A DNA stretch of 64,000 nt from Pseudisothecium myosuroides (GCA_951799445.1 OX637290.1:29258987-29322986), one strand, 5' to 3'; shown: positions 1-12,815, numbered from the stretch's first letter. Notes: generated from the sequence alone by a model not told the origin. Numbers and translations: made by a program.

Positions 1-1709
1 AAAATACATCCAAAGTTCAAATTGCAATAAAATATATGCAATATTAGGAACTTTTTCAAAATTCAAATTGGAGTAGAAACTAGAGTAGATGACCTTCATT
101 TTGTTAGTTAGCCCCTAAAGGCCCAAGGCCTTTTTTCTGCCCCAAAACACTGAAAACTGCCATTTCTATAGCAAAGTATAAAAAAAATTTAAAATGTTTT
201 TTTTGAACATCTAACCGTAGGATTTTACACCTAACTAGTATGAGAATGTGTGGAAAAAATTTCAGAATTTTTGACCGCACAGATTGCAAGATATCTGCAT
301 TTGAAGTGAAAAAAACAAGTTTTTCAGCACATTGCGGGGCTAGATTTTTTGTCTTTAAACATTTTTAACTTAAAATTTTTGCACTACAGCATTTTGAGCT
401 TTAAATTTTTATTGAAGAGAATTGAGTTGAGAATCTAGGAAAAAAAAAAAATTTCAAAAAACTTAATTATCATTCTTAAAAAAATTGTTAAGTAGAAGTA
501 GGTCCAAGATAAAAGGAAAATCTAAAATATTCATATATTTTAGATGGAATTAAAATGCACTAATCCCAATGGTGAGATTGTTCTAGCAAGTAAATTACAC
601 CATGAAAAAAATTAAAAAATTAAAAAAATTGAAAAATTGCATTCAGAAATGAATCCTACAAGTTATTTTTTTCAAGAAGATGCTCTAACTGCCCGAAAAA
701 CAAGAAAATCCATAACTTTCTCATAACATATCCAAATGAAATGAATCAAAGCTTTCTAGATAGGCAAAAATATAATCTATCAGAAAAAAAATATTTAAAA
801 AAAAAATTCAAATTTTTGTCCATTTTTTTTCTGCTGCCCGAGCTGCCCGCCGTCCCTTGTTTTGAGCTTATTTGGTCATAACTATTGTTCCCGGGCACCG
901 ATTGTGGAAAAAATTATATTCCCACAAAGCTTATCAGTTTTTCTATCTTCAAAAAAAAATTCAAAAAATCAGAACACAATTTCAGCCCGTAGGTACCTGC
1001 CCGAAAACGCATTTGTCCCCCGAAGGGACAACGGGCTTTTAGGGGTTAGACTCAAACTCAAAAAATATCATTTTTGTGGAGAAATTTCAGATTTAAAGCA
1101 ATGAGCAACAACTTTCCAAAATACTCTAAAATAGCATATTTTGTGATCCGTTTTTTTTAATAACTTCTCATTTATATGAAGACAAACATTGGAAAGAGTA
1201 CAAACTCAATTGGATACTCTTCATAATCCAATATGAAAGGTCAAAAAGGAAAAGGAGGATGAAAAAACGCTCTTGAACTCTTTTTAGCTCAACATTATTG
1301 TCATCGGAACGTCATGGAATGGCATCTGCGGCGCTCCAAGGTTATATCTTGAACGCCGGGCTGGTGACCGTGGAAATCAGCCCTTTTGGCATTGGATGAC
1401 ATCATCTTCTTTGAAAAGTCCAAAATTGTTCACTGGAGGTCAAACTACTATTCATGATCTTCCCTTTCCGCACAAAATTTGAAGGATGAATAGTTGCACT
1501 TCTGTCCTACATAGGAGATTCTCTTGTCATTCATTGACCACAAAACGTCCACTTCGACATTTAAGGATTAATAATTAGGTTGCCTTACCCCAAAGAAGTT
1601 ACCTCATGACTAATGCTTGTCCATATGGAGGCCCATGCCAATCTCTAATCCTGAGCCACAAATCAGTACACCAACCCATGCTATACACATAATTCTTACT
1701 TTAGTGCAT

Positions 1710-1835
1710 GGCCTTCTAAAGTAACTGTACATGATATAGTGTTGAATGTCGAGAAATTAGTGTGGAGCAACTTAATTTCACTATCCAGTGTACTTTAGAA
1801 ATGAAACTCTAGTACGGAGTATATTTTAGAAGGCC
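1710..1835. repeat. Short inverted repeat, possible small MITE
   Basis: GGCCTTCTAAA at 1710-1720 is matched in reverse complement by TTTAGAAGGCC at 1825-1835, about 104 bp apart. This is the shape of a small foldback element. There is no second copy in the window and no clear target duplication, so it could be chance. Confidence 0.3.
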
Positions 1836-2384
1836 AAATGGAACTTGGAAATGATGTGACCAAGGAGCTGGTCTTTATGTGGTTCAGCCACCCACCGGAT
1901 CCCAGCTCAAAAATATTAGTGTCTTATCTCTTTGTATGTGTGATCCATATGCAGCTTTAAAATTTGAGGAAGTGGGAGCCTAGAAGATAGTGATTTGTAA
2001 GGTCCGTTCCGTTATTAATTTTATCCATCTGCAAGACTACCATCAACTTCTCATGACCCCCAAGTCAAACTCAAGTTACAAACTCAAGTTACTGCTGCAC
2101 TTTGGAAGTGTCTTTCACTGTCTTTTGAATTGACTTTTTTCACAGAAACAAGGTTTGCACATCATTGCAACTACAGTAGTGTGCCCTGTGCCGTCACCAG
2201 AGTCAAAATAAAAGTAAAAATAATTTCTACAATTTTTTAAATCACAAAATCTAATAACTTTCACATCATATGTTCAAACAAAGTCTGTGCACCCTTCCTT
2301 GCCAAGAGCTTTCCTGGACTATACCAAGAAGGCAATCAGGGGACTTATGATTCGGGAGATTCGGGAGATTTCACCGTATCAAAC

Positions 2385-2411
2385 CAAAAAAACAAAACAA
2401 AACAAAACAAC
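2385..2411. repeat. AAAAC simple repeat
   Basis: Five or so tandem AAAAC units, seen directly. No function is inferred. Confidence 0.8.
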
Positions 2412-2907
2412 GTAACTTAAGGTAATGGAAATGGATTTGCAAACTCATTCCCGATGCCTTTTGTTTGCTGAAAATGATTCTTGGAGTCCAGTACTGTACA
2501 ATGGGGGAAAAAAGTATTTTCGCCCCCTTTTGTTTCTATACAAATGCCCCCAACCCATATTTAACTAATTATGGACAAATACACCAAATATGGACAAATT
2601 CATAGACCGAAATCACCTAAAAGAAGAGAAGAAAGTGATTAAAAGGTGTCGGCCGCCCACCCACATGGAATGATTCGAAGCTTTCTATTTGTCCAGGTAA
2701 AGTGCTTGTCTAGAAAAATAGATTCATGAAACAGAATTTGATTATAGTAGAAAACACAACTACTAGAATAATTTAGTTGCAAGGACATTGTGATACCAGA
2801 AGAGTTGCCTATGACCGTGCAACAAAAACGAAGGCGATCCCCAAAACAAAGGCTAAAATTTATTTCATTTGATATCCAAATACCAAACAGGAAACAACCC
2901 CGAACAC

Positions 2908-3456
2908 GTATCAGCTGGCAGCCGATACCAGAGACGAGAGTAATATATGCAGCAAAATATACACAGTACAGCTAACATCAGAAAAGGAAAAGTCAGCATT
3001 CCAAGAGCGCAACAGAAATTGAAGTTGGAAAATCGCTCTCAGAGGAGCTTCAATTATAATAAAAACAAAAAGTTAAAGATCCGATGCCATTCCCGACTAA
3101 AAGAGCAGAAGCCAGACGACAACGACCAAAAATGTCATAGCTAAAAATGCACTGCTCACAGACGCTAGCTCTGTCGGCGGGCAGCCAATAGTAAGGCTAA
3201 ATATCAAGTGTGTCGAATAAAGACATTGCAAACCTGAAGCTACTCCCATCCTGATCCAAAACAAGAAAAGATAAAGTCCACATCCGGTGCCGTTCACAAA
3301 AAACAAAACTATGCCCGTAACATCTCGATAAATACGCAGCAGTGTCCTCCATGTCGGCTAGTAGCCGACACCACCGCCCGACTTCCCCGCCCGACCAACA
3401 AAGGTATCAGACAACAACCACATAACGAAACTCATTCTATCGGTTGGCAGCCGACA
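2908..3456. repeat. Cluster of four 19-bp palindromes downstream of the transposase-like gene
   Basis: Copies lie at 2908-2928, 3172-3190, 3352-3370 and 3438-3456. Each is a variant of TGTCGGCTGCCAGCCGACA, a 9-bp inverted repeat around one central base. The spacing is irregular (about 264, 180 and 86 bp), so this is not a tandem array. The last copy ends about 20 bp before the stop codon of the minus-strand gene, which puts the cluster in its 3' untranslated region or 3' flank. Transposase binding sites, RNA hairpins or tiny insertions are all possible. Confidence 0.75.
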
Positions 3457-3477
3457 CCACAAAAAAGACTTGAGGCG

Positions 3478-5492
3478 CTAGTCATGTCCCTCCTCGTCAA
3501 CATCTTTGTCAATGGCTGCGCCTGCGGCCTCCAGATTCGCAATTGCAGCAATAATGGAGGGCTCCGGAATAAGATGAGATGTCGGAGGTCCTTTCTTCGC
3601 ATGCGAGGGCATTCGGTGCAAGTACATGACAATGCGAACATGAACAACCTGTGGCAGACGAAGTTCCTTATGCCACCTACGGGTCCAGCACTCCCTTGCC
3701 ACAACCGCTTTTTCCTCCCTCTTAGCCTTCATTGGAGTCCACCATTCCACCTTGAAAGTACCATAGGATGGCCCTGGAGTCATGACCACACACTCCAGCA
3801 CCCGCCCAAGCCAAACAAGAAGGTAATTATTGTGACAAGGTCGACAGAGAACAAAGTCACCCAGCAGAACATCCCGAAAGGGGTTGAAGCTCAACTTGGG
3901 CCTGTCCTTCGCCGGCCCGCAGTATGGAGCAGGTTCTGGGTCGTCCTCCAGAGTTGTGTCAGGTGGATTATTTGGATCCGCTCCCTCTTCATTAAACGCA
4001 GATTTATGATCTCTTGTCCAGTCAGACAACGGCCAGAACCCCTCCTGAAGCAATGTAGGTGTCGGTGGCAGCGGCGAACAAATTTCAGAGTGAATTTGTC
4101 CCCAGTATGCCACACAACCTGCCATTTCCTTTGCGTATCGCTTGTTCCTGGCCATTCCCGACTTCCAGAATTCAATGTACTTTGCAATTCCATTCTTGAT
4201 GAAGGTCTGTTTTTCATTGCATTCGCTAGCCCTGGTAGCTTCCTTGTCTGTGTTTCGCTTCCTCGGATTTATGTCCACGTTCCCCCAGAGAGCCTTGAAC
4301 GGAGCAGGTACTGGGTCCCCCTTCGAAATTTTCAGGTTCCCATCTTTGTCCGCTACCCACATTTTCACAGGTGGCCCAGGAGGAAGCCACGAAGAATCTG
4401 TTGTCCTTTTCTTGTACCTCATCACCGGCCATCCTCGATCAACTCCAGACTCTTCCACGTAGAATTTGAACAGGTGTTTATCCCCGAGTCCCACGATCTT
4501 GTTCACACCATCATGATGAAAGCCTTTCAGGTAGGATTTGAAGTCAGCAACCTCTTGAACGAACTCCGGGATGAAGGCTATAGTCTTTTGGGAATCCATG
4601 AACGCCTTTATGAGGTCAGCGAGAACGTAAGTGTTTTTCCTTTTGATCAGTTTAGAAAGATAACTGAAGTGCGCATCAATGTCCTCGTGCGTATGACCAA
4701 CAATGAGAAACCCAACAGTCACTTCCTTGAAGATGCGCCAAGCAGTGAGTAATGAGCAGCTGCCATGAGGAACCAATTCTTGTTGTCCTTCGCGGAATTG
4801 TCCAGTTGCAAGAACAGCTTCCTCGGAAGTGGAACATGAGGTCGTCCTGGTCCTGGAGCAATTGTGACTCTTTCCGTGGACGTAGGAATGGATGCACTGC
4901 ATCGTGATTTACCATGCAGCAGAGCTTCAAAGAAGTTGTTCAATGGTGGCGATGAGAACAGGATCTTGGACTCCCAAACAGGGGGCAGCTCCAGAGCCCG
5001 TAAGACCCTGCAAATCGACGATATTGTGAAATTTGAATCCCCGGGCCATAGCGATGTAGAATAATGAGCATACGCGCCGTTACCATGCCCATGTGTAAGC
5101 ATACCAGTACACGAGATTGGTATCTGCCCGAGTCCGGTGGTTGCCTTGGTGATGCGTTGCATCCTGGGAATAGCGGTCTTTGTGGTGTCCATCTTGTTAT
5201 GAATAATGCATAGGAACTCGGACGGATTCTGCACGGACTGTGAAGTCCAACCACCATAGACATTCCGACAAGCGCGCTGGTAATTGAGATGCCGTTCTCT
5301 GTCGTCCATGAGGGACTGCCACTCGTCACATCCTCTAGGGTATTTTGCAATGAACTCGACAAGAAAGTTGCATTCTGTGCATTTGAAGAAATTGCTTCCA
5401 ACCGCCTTGACCTCGACGTTCTTAAAATGAGCTTTCCGAAGACGGCTAATGGCAAACTGCGAGACCGGCTTCATATTGCAGATTCCATTGAC
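3478..5492 (-). pseudogene. DUF7869-like transposase, last exon, frameshifted
   Basis: This exon carries the C-terminal two thirds of a protein of the family I know as DUF7869, which is widespread in repeats of animals and plants and probably has an RNase H-like fold. Visible motifs are a CxxC pair (residues CTEC), LQLDNSAKDNKN and GHTHEDID. The Asp, Asn and His/Asp residues of the last two are the likely active site; that is inference. The exon begins after CCTTTCAG at 5493-5500, in phase 0, and joins the internal exon at 13483-12816 across an intron that now holds element C. The reading frame shifts by one base between about 4745 and 4775: the upstream frame runs to a stop at 4719, while the downstream frame continues with GHTHEDID to the stop at 3478-3480. 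It is an inactive copy, or there is one assembly error. Confidence 0.7.
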
Positions 5493-5542
5493 CTGAAAGG
5501 CAAAACAATCACTATGAGATCCGCTGGAAGGAGAGACAGTTC

Positions 5543-5674
5543 TATCGGCTGCCAGCCGACAGAAGTAGAGTGCATGGACATACCCAATTAAGTAGAATTA
5601 TAGCAGAACCGTGAGGCGGAGGGTGAATTCAGCGTAAGGCAGCTAGAGTAGACAGTGTCGGATGGCAGCCGACA
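5543..5674. repeat. Two 19-bp palindromes in the transposase intron
   Basis: TATCGGCTGCCAGCCGACA at 5543-5561 and TGTCGGATGGCAGCCGACA at 5656-5674 lie between the 3' splice site of the minus-strand gene and the insertion point of element C at 5684/5685. They belong to the same family as the copies at 2908-3456 and 21585-22734. Confidence 0.8.
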
Positions 5675-6629
5675 AAAGATACGATGTCGGAGCCTAGAAC
5701 GCCAAATTCTATTATTTTGTAATGGAATTAGGTTAAAGATATTTTATTTCCAATTTTTTTCGTTGTTTTATAGGGTTAGGTACATATTTTAGTATACTTT
5801 TAGATTAGTAACCATCGGATCTTCCAAAAGAGATAAAATGGTTAAGACGGATCTTAGTTGTTCTTGTCTTGAACCGGAAATCGGAAACCTAGGTCGGATC
5901 CTAACCGGGATTCTAGGAGTTTGGGAACGGTCGAACCGGTTATCGGGAACGGAAACCGGAGCCAACAGTCACTAACGGGAAAACTAGAGAGCCGTTGAAC
6001 AGAAATCATTTTCCGGTGTGGATGGGAACGGATAGTTCCAACGGCGGGGGAACCGGACGGTCAGGAGAGAAGTAGGGGTCAAGTAGAAGCCTCCGCATTC
6101 TATCTTTTCATTCTGGTGTTTTCCGGTTAGGAGTGAATGTTTGCAATAGAGTTTGGAGCTCAGAGCTTGGAGGAGTGCAAGTTTGAGATTCCGGTTAAGA
6201 GGTTGTGAGGCTGATTGTTGTTGTGGGAGAGAACAAATAGTGCACAATTGTTTTAGGGCAGGAAGAGCTCAGGGGTTGTAGTCGATCCAAGTTGTTGGTT
6301 AGAGTCATGGTGAAGGCTGAAGCGAGTAAGGAGTCACCTTCATTCAAGCTCCGGTTAGTGGTACCCGGTGTCGTACGCGTAATCTAGGCGTAAGTATTTT
6401 TAACAACAAAACGTGCTAAAATGACACAAGTTAACGTCCCAGGAGATTCCAGACGTTGATTCAAAATTAGTGTTTCTAGACCTCTAAGTTTCCGGACTTT
6501 GACCACCTCAAGAGGGGTCCTTTCAACACACGAACTCTTTTCCGGAACTACTTCCTTTCCGGATTCTCTTCCGGATCCGGCTCTACCCAATCTTTCGGTT
6601 CCGTCTTTCTAATAAGTTGGTTTTCTATA

Positions 6630-6650
6630 CCTCTGTTTTATCCTCAGAGG
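6630..6650 (-). other. Conserved hairpin in the 3' region of A1
   Basis: CCTCTG and CAGAGG form a 6-bp stem with a 9-base loop. The same block is at 37767-37787 (A2), 49180-49200 (A3), 13858-13878 (B1) and 43997-44017 (B3). D has it at 36227-36245 with stem changes on both sides. It lies downstream of the ORF on the transcribed strand. Confidence 0.55.
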
Positions 6651-7496
6651 GTTCCTCACTTGCTCTTTCCGAGGGATAGGGAACTGCACCACTCCGTATC
6701 TGACATAAACTCTATTAACATAAAACAAAACACAACCTAAGAATAGATCTAGTTGAGTAAACAGGGTGGCATCCTCACAACATCCCGGATGGCTTATCCG
6801 GAAAGCTGGTCACACAGGGTAGCGTTAGGTCCTCCTTACTACAACGACGGATACCGGACTTCCGGAACTAAGGGAATGACTTCCTAGCTCTCGACCGCTC
6901 ATGAGGTTGACTAGCCTTCCAGATGGGTGGAAATATTCCTCTGGCGGTCGCCTATCTCCGCACGGAACTGCCCCTGCGAATTCCGGACTAGCTTCCGGAC
7001 CACTCCTTGGTCTCCACCGGATTACCGTACCAGCAATTTAAAGGCGCCACTTTCTCACTGCGCAAGTCTAAATACTCATCTTCAAGACACACTTAGCCTA
7101 ATCCAGCAGTCCACGAATCCGGACTCCTCCCCTTGCACTCTCACTTACACATCCACACAAGTGACTATAGACGCGATACGCAAGAGAATAATCCACAAGT
7201 GCTTTCCTGAATGCCTCAGATTGAATATACAAGGAAAAGGAATGACAAGCCAACAAGCTGACCTTAAAAACCCACAGAAAGGCAGCCTCAACGGCCACCA
7301 AAAAATCGACCAACGGCCAACCAAAAAGCAAAAAGGCAACGGCCCTGAAGACCGTTCCGGGAATACCGGGAAACCGTTAAACTCTTAAAAGTCCGGAACT
7401 ACTGGCCCCACATCCGGAAAATCCGTTTCCGGAACTACTATCCTGGTAAGAATCCTAACTATTATTTCTGCTACCCTAAATAGTCACCTATTCCTC

Positions 7497-9362
7497 TTAG
7501 CTTTCTTTACAGAAGTGCCACCCTGAGATGGCAATCCACCTGTCTTCTTGGGCGGGGTGGTCTTCGTCTTTGACCTGGTCAGGGGAGGCTGCAACTCTTC
7601 TTCCTCCGATTGAGTCGTCTCCTCCTCTTCTTCCGATTTCGGGTCCGCCTCGTTCAGGAACAGTAAGATCGATGAGCTGGGACGGCGCTGGTGTCTGTAG
7701 AAGGGGCTGGAGCATGTGAGTAAAACTCACCGGATCCGTCCGAGCCGAATTCAACACCGTTCCGGGTAAGGCTGGTTCCCGGAAAGTGGAAGCAACCGGT
7801 CTGTCCGGAAAGAGATTCGCCACCGATGCAGTTCTTCCGGCTGGCACGATTGGAACAACGTCCTTCACTAGAGTCGTAGCCGCAAACTGCTTTACCAACG
7901 ACCTCCTCTTCTAGGCCGATGCTGTTCCGGCTTGTGACGTTCCGACGATTGTTCTGCTCTTTGCCGGAGAAGGCTGATTTTGTGCCCCTCCTTCTTGGAG
8001 AGCATGACCCAGGTCAAAAAGGCCTTGGTCTAACCCCTCAAGCGGATCCAGGTTGCCCAATAGCTGCCGGACTTCCTTCAGCATTCCTTCGATCCGGACT
8101 TCAAAATCCACGAGGATGTTCACCACCTTCGATCCGACCACGTGACTATCTTTCACCATCTGGGAATTTCAGAGTGTAGCTCTAGTAAGAATATCCGCCG
8201 GATTATCAAACAGGCCCCGGACATTCCGGACCAGATCGAGGGCTTCCCCTTCCTTTGCTTCTGCAGCCAACCTCTCTCTATCCAACCACGCAGCTTGCTC
8301 TCGAAATCGATCTTGTTCTTGCTCCAAGGTCAAAATCCGGTCCTCCAGTTGCTTCACCGCTTCCGTTTCCGGTCTTTCCGTTAACGCCACCAGGATTTGG
8401 GCTTCTTCCGTCACACCCAATTTCCCGCACATATCCCGGATCAGCGCCGACATCCGCTCATTCTGTGGCCGGGTAGCTATCAGCCATTTGATGGTGGCTT
8501 CTAGCTGATTTGTGTCCGGAAGTGAGTCTCGGGGCTTTTCCACCTCCTCGGCTTCTTGTTTCCCCCGAGCACCTTGATCAGTCGACTTCCGGCGCGTCCC
8601 TGCAACGTTGGGTGACGCATGCTCCGTTCCCGGTTCCTCTTCTTCTGGCTTGAGCTCATCTGGTTCATCCTCCACGGGAAGTCCGTATTTCAACAGATTC
8701 TCGCCCTTCCGGTACACTGTCATTTTTGGTCCGGCCAGTGCATCCTCTGAGTGGTATAGATGGAAAAGGTAGGGGTTAATCGGACTCGATTTCTTGTTCG
8801 CGATATTAACCGCTAACTTTTCCACTACGGAGTGAATGATCACTCCCCAACTGACCGGCCTGGGAGCCGGATTCTCTCTATCTCCCAGCGCTCCGAAAAT
8901 AGTATTTGCCACAGTCATTGTAATCCGGGTGGGCTTTTCCAGATACAAAATAGGGATGAGAAATGCTAACAATTGCCCATCCCGGGGACTCCTACAATCA
9001 CTCGCGGCGTTCCCTTCCTTGGAATCCGCATGACTCCGGAATACATCTGCGGCGTAAGTGTCCGTCCGGGCTGCCATTCCGGAACCCTTGGTTGGCGTAA
9101 AGTACGCCTTCGACCACAACTCCGGAGTCCAGGCCCTAGAACGACCCCTAATCGTCAAATCGAATTGATTGCCTACTTCGGAAACCAGCTCGTCAATCAT
9201 TCCTTCACTCCGGACGTTCCATGGACGTTTAATCAACCCTAGACACCCCATGATTTCTAGGTCTCCCTCTAACTCCTTAAGGCGCTCCGGATCCGATGGG
9301 ATAACCGGTCGCATGCCCCGGGCTGTCACTTCCGACCTCCGGGATCGACTCGCTTCCGCCAT
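7497..9362 (-). pseudogene. Element A1 ORF, stops and a 22-bp deletion
   Basis: I place the start at ATG 9362, because the D copy has its only ATG at the matching place (both begin MAE), although the frame is open to 9473. The order is: a conserved N-terminal domain (GCLGLIKRPWN, NQFDLTIRG, FLIPILY), an acidic linker, a coiled coil (LEDRILTLEQEQDRFREQ), a conserved segment GSKVVNILVDFEVRIEGML, and a Lys/Arg-rich tail. In-frame stops lie at about 8166 (TGA) and 7911 (TAG). At the latter, A2 has CAG. A 22-bp deletion near 7660, relative to A3, shifts the tail out of frame. The function is unknown. Confidence 0.75.
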
Positions 9363-12300
9363 CTCACCGACTGCTAAGACAATCCGGTGCAATCGGCACC
9401 TTCCTCCCTTTCTCTCCCTAACACGCCCTAACTCACCACTCTTTCTCTCTTCTAACGCACCGTGGAGGAGCACGGGGTAAAAAGACTGAATGAGGCTGGC
9501 GGTGGGGTTTAAGTACTTGGCGGAACCCTAAGTTCCCGCCGCCGAAAAAGTTCCCGTAAGTTCCCTAGCCGGAACCTAGTCAGTAGGTCCCTACGATCCG
9601 GAACTTTCCGGCTTTCTGGCTACGGTTTCCGGAAGACTGCGTAACCTAATTAGAGTTTTATCTTTTCTACGTAAAGATTAATTTCTAATTCTAATATCTA
9701 GGTCCTAACTCCGTATTCAAATGCGAAAATTGAAAAAGTTCTACTACTTTTACCTCTACTAAATTGTTAATTGGGACTTTCCGGATGATACGTACTCCCA
9801 CACCCGGACTGCCGAAGAATGTCAAGGAGATGGCGTTCTTGGGAGAGGATCTGAAGGGGCTGGGTTGTGATGGGTTCCTGCGGAGGCCATGGAACCTGAA
9901 GAACGAGTCGATGGTGGGGGAGCTATTCAAGAAGCAGTCGAGTAAATGGCACCATACGATCCGGTCGCTACCAGCCGGATGGACTCCAGATACTTGGAGC
10001 GAGGTCTACAACTTTCCGAAGGACGGGGAAGGATTGTCCGAATGACAACATGAGTTTGATGGGGGTAAGTTTTGTAACCCTGTCCACCCCAAGGATGGCT
10101 ATGCCGTGGCAGATTGTATCAATCTAAGGCATAGGAGGGTACTAGAGTTCCTAGTTCCGATTTTGAATCCGGAACGTCCTACCCGGGCCAATCTCACCAT
10201 AGCTAAGACAATATTTGGTGCGCTGACCGGAGGGAAAGTTAGTTGGGGACTAGTGTTGAAGGAGGTGGTTGTGAAGATGGTAGCGATTATAGGGAAGTCA
10301 AGGCCTTCCGGTTTGTCTCCATTTCTCTTCCATTTGTATGAGCATAATGACTTGTTGAGAGGAAAGGAGGTAACTGAATACAAGTCTGCAGTCGTCATGT
10401 TGCAACACAACATCAGTCCGGAACCGGAAGAGCAGAGAGAGATGTCTATAGACGAGTCAGAACCGGAAGTGGAACCGGAGAAGCCCCAGAAGAAAGGCAA
10501 GGAAGTAGCGAGCAAGGGGGCTAGTAAGGATCCGGTTTGGGCAAAGTCTACTGACCCTCTAGGAGTGATTATAAGTGAACTGAAGGGCATCAGAGAGAAA
10601 ATGTTGAGTGATAAAGAGGTGACCCTGAAGTTAGAAAACCGGTCAAATAAAGGATCTGAAGAAGGAGTTAGGGAAGAAGTCTGAGAGTGAAGGTAGACAG
10701 CTCTCAACTGAAGCCTTAGAAACTCTCAACCGGATCCAGAAATTTGTGGCAAATTCAGGCGAGGTGCTTAACAAAGCCCAACATTTTGAAGCTGAGGTTC
10801 TCAAGGAGGGATCTCAGATGGGACCCAAGGTTGTTTCAGTCTTGGTGTCGTATCATGAGAAGATGGAGAGTATCTTGTTTGAATTGAGGGAGGTCATGGA
10901 CAATGCGGGCTTCCAGTTGGAACCGGAACCGGTAAAGGCAACCGGAAAGGTGAAGAAGGAGACCTCAAGTAGGGCAACACCGTCCAAGGGTTCAGCTGAT
11001 TGGAAGTCAAAGGAAGAACAGGAGGAGAAGACTACACCATCCAGCAAGACCAAGTTGAAGATTGACACGGTAACCGGAAAAGGGCTTTCACCCGCATCCC
11101 AGACCCGGAGTCAGAGCAAGTTTGCAGAACCGGACCAGGGAACGCCACAGAGTACCCTTTCCGGTCGATCAAACAAGCCTTCATCCGGGACACGAAGGAA
11201 AGAAACTTCCAAGCGAGGAAGGGAGGCATCACCCACAATTGAGATCAAATCAAAAGAAGGTGAATCGCCAGAGACCTCGGAGAAGGAGGAGGACCAGTCC
11301 GAGTCAAGCGAGGAGAGTGAGGAAGGTGAAGAGGAATCGGAACCGGAATCAAAACCGGCGCATGGAAAGGGCAGAGGAAAACCGCCAACTCCGCCAAAAG
11401 GGAAAGCTTCCAAGGCAACTGGAAGTAAGCTGCAGTCAGCAAAGAAAGGAGTGGCCAAGACCACTCAAACACCAGCCAAGAGGCAGAAGAAGTAGATAGA
11501 GTTTGTTTTTAGAAGTTAAGTTAAGGAGTTAAGTGGAACTCCGGTTTTTGTAGTTCAAAAGTAAAAATAGACTTCAGTTCAGTTCAGTTTTGAAAAGTTA
11601 AAGATAGGAGGAGTTAAATTTTGGAAAGTGAAAGATAGTTGGAGTTCAGTTAAGTAGAGGAAAGTAAAAGAAAGTCACTGTTAGTTACTTTCCGGCTGCA
11701 TGTACTTGGATAGCAGGATCCGGTTTTAGAAAAAGGACTGGATGTTAGACAATTAAACTTAGAGTTAGGATTTTGAAGATTGGGTGAATGATGCGTGTCA
11801 TTCTCTGGTTTGCAGTTAGGATTTCCAGGGGGGCCTTCTTTGGGTTCCTTTGGGATGGTATTTAGGAGGTTGAAGTTAGTTTCAATCTTGGGCGGTCTTT
11901 GATAGGATAATATACTTGTGTTCTTTTTCATTTTCCATTGCAAAGCATGTGATTTCTACATCCCAAGCGTTGGTCTGAAAAGTCTTGATGCTAGGTTGGT
12001 ATGCCAGTAATGCTAGAACCATTATTTGTGCGGGTAGCCATGGTTGCAGGTTTTGGAAGAAGATGAGTGCCCCCGGATGTTTCCTGTATCCGGTTTTCGG
12101 TCCGAGCAGCGACTCCGCCTAGAAACTTGGGTTGGGAAAATCTGTCATTGTAGTATTGTGAGGACAGTAGGGGTTTCCTGAGTGACCTACTGATCTGGAT
12201 TAAGCTTCCAGGTTAGTTGTGAGGAGAAACCGAGATCTTATTTCTTTTTGTGTTTTGTTATTTTTCTTCTTTTTAGTGAAACTTCAGTCACTCTAAAAAT

Positions 12301-12815
12301 ATCGAAGGGTAGGAATTCACGCCACCTTCCTTAACCAAAATATGCGGAACCCTCTAACATAGAGGCTAAACTTCAAACCGGTTACTTGTTTTAAGGATCC
12401 AAGAGCGGAAACAGGAAGAGGTACAAGGTAATGACACTCTTTCCGGTTCCGGTTTCGAATCCTAGAGTCAGAAGTTGTATTTGTGAGTAAGGGAGTGGTA
12501 TATTGTAGAGACACTTCCTTGTTGTTGTTGAGCGGATTAGGACTGAAGTGAGATAGTCCAACCGGACGGAAAGAAATCATTTGTATATTTTTAGCTTTCC
12601 GTCTTAGAATCCGGTTCGCTTGTGGTTGTTGTGGTTTCCGAATCAGTTTCCGGTCATCACTATAGAAGTTCAATACAGATCTCTGAGGGAACGATACTCG
12701 AGTCACCCAAAAGACGGTTTTAACACTTTAGAACGTCTACTGGAGGGATTTTACTTTCTTGTGCTACGACATACGACTTCCTGCAGGATAAGAGAGGAAT
12801 ATGGCGGACACTTAC

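Larger units (their letters stand above)
1..2640. other. AT-rich intergenic DNA
   Basis: No gene is supported here. The sequence is AT-rich with many A and T runs, and the only open frames are short and have no recognisable domain. A short AAAAC repeat lies at about 2385-2411, and an inverted repeat lies at 1710-1835 (listed separately). Confidence 0.6.
6369..9802 (-). mobile_element. Element A, copy A1 (complete, 3434 bp)
   Basis: The plus-strand left end is TGTCGTACGCG at 6369 and the right end is GTACTCCCACA at 9802. The 5-bp duplication CCCGG flanks it (6364-6368 and 9803-9807), within the ORF of element C. The subterminal blocks GTACGCGTAATC and, inverted, GTACGTATCATC are related but not identical. 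There are no LTRs. The element reads on the minus strand: about 440 bp of leader, an ORF, then about 1.1 kb of non-coding sequence. Partner copies are A2 (37505) and A3 (48918). Confidence 0.9.
6307..11495 (+). pseudogene. Element C ORF, split by A1, one stop and one frameshift
   Basis: The frame opens at ATG 6307, is broken at 6368/6369 by A1, and resumes at 9808. Removing A1 and one CCCGG copy restores the frame exactly. The protein has an N-terminal conserved domain (motif GCDGFLRRPWN, then HxxGK and VLEFLVPIL), an acidic linker and a very long Lys/Glu/Ser/Pro-rich tail. A TGA at 10043-10045 fits CGA to TGA, and a one-base frame change lies at about 10640-10655. The product is homologous to the ORFs of A, B and D. 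It has no zinc knuckle, protease, RT or integrase, so gag is only a guess by position and size. The overall design recalls the extra ORFs of plant gypsy elements. Confidence 0.7.
5685..12771 (+). mobile_element. Element C, TGT...ACA element in the transposase intron, interrupted by A1
   Basis: The left end is TGTCGGAG at 5685 and the right end is CTACGACA at 12764-12771, giving 8-bp imperfect inverted ends. The 5-bp direct repeat TACGA flanks both sides (5680-5684 and 12772-12776), so the boundaries are exact. Without the nested A1 element the length is about 3.65 kb. It carries one plus-strand ORF, followed by about 1.27 kb of non-coding sequence. I found no repeat of one end near the other, so there is no LTR pair. 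It lies in the 7.3-kb intron of the minus-strand transposase-like gene; removing it leaves an ancestral intron of about 230 bp. Confidence 0.85.

Noticed and set aside
2341..2372. Possible CRISPR-like or phage attachment repeats at the short direct repeats
   Set aside because: Only two TTCGGGAGA units; nothing bacterial in the window.
3484..4752. Plus-strand ORF of 422 codons
   Set aside because: It is the antisense of the transposase-like exon; the minus frame carries the recognised motifs.
6369..9802. LTR pair at the ends of element A
   Set aside because: Neither end recurs near the other end in direct orientation; only short inverted similarity is seen.
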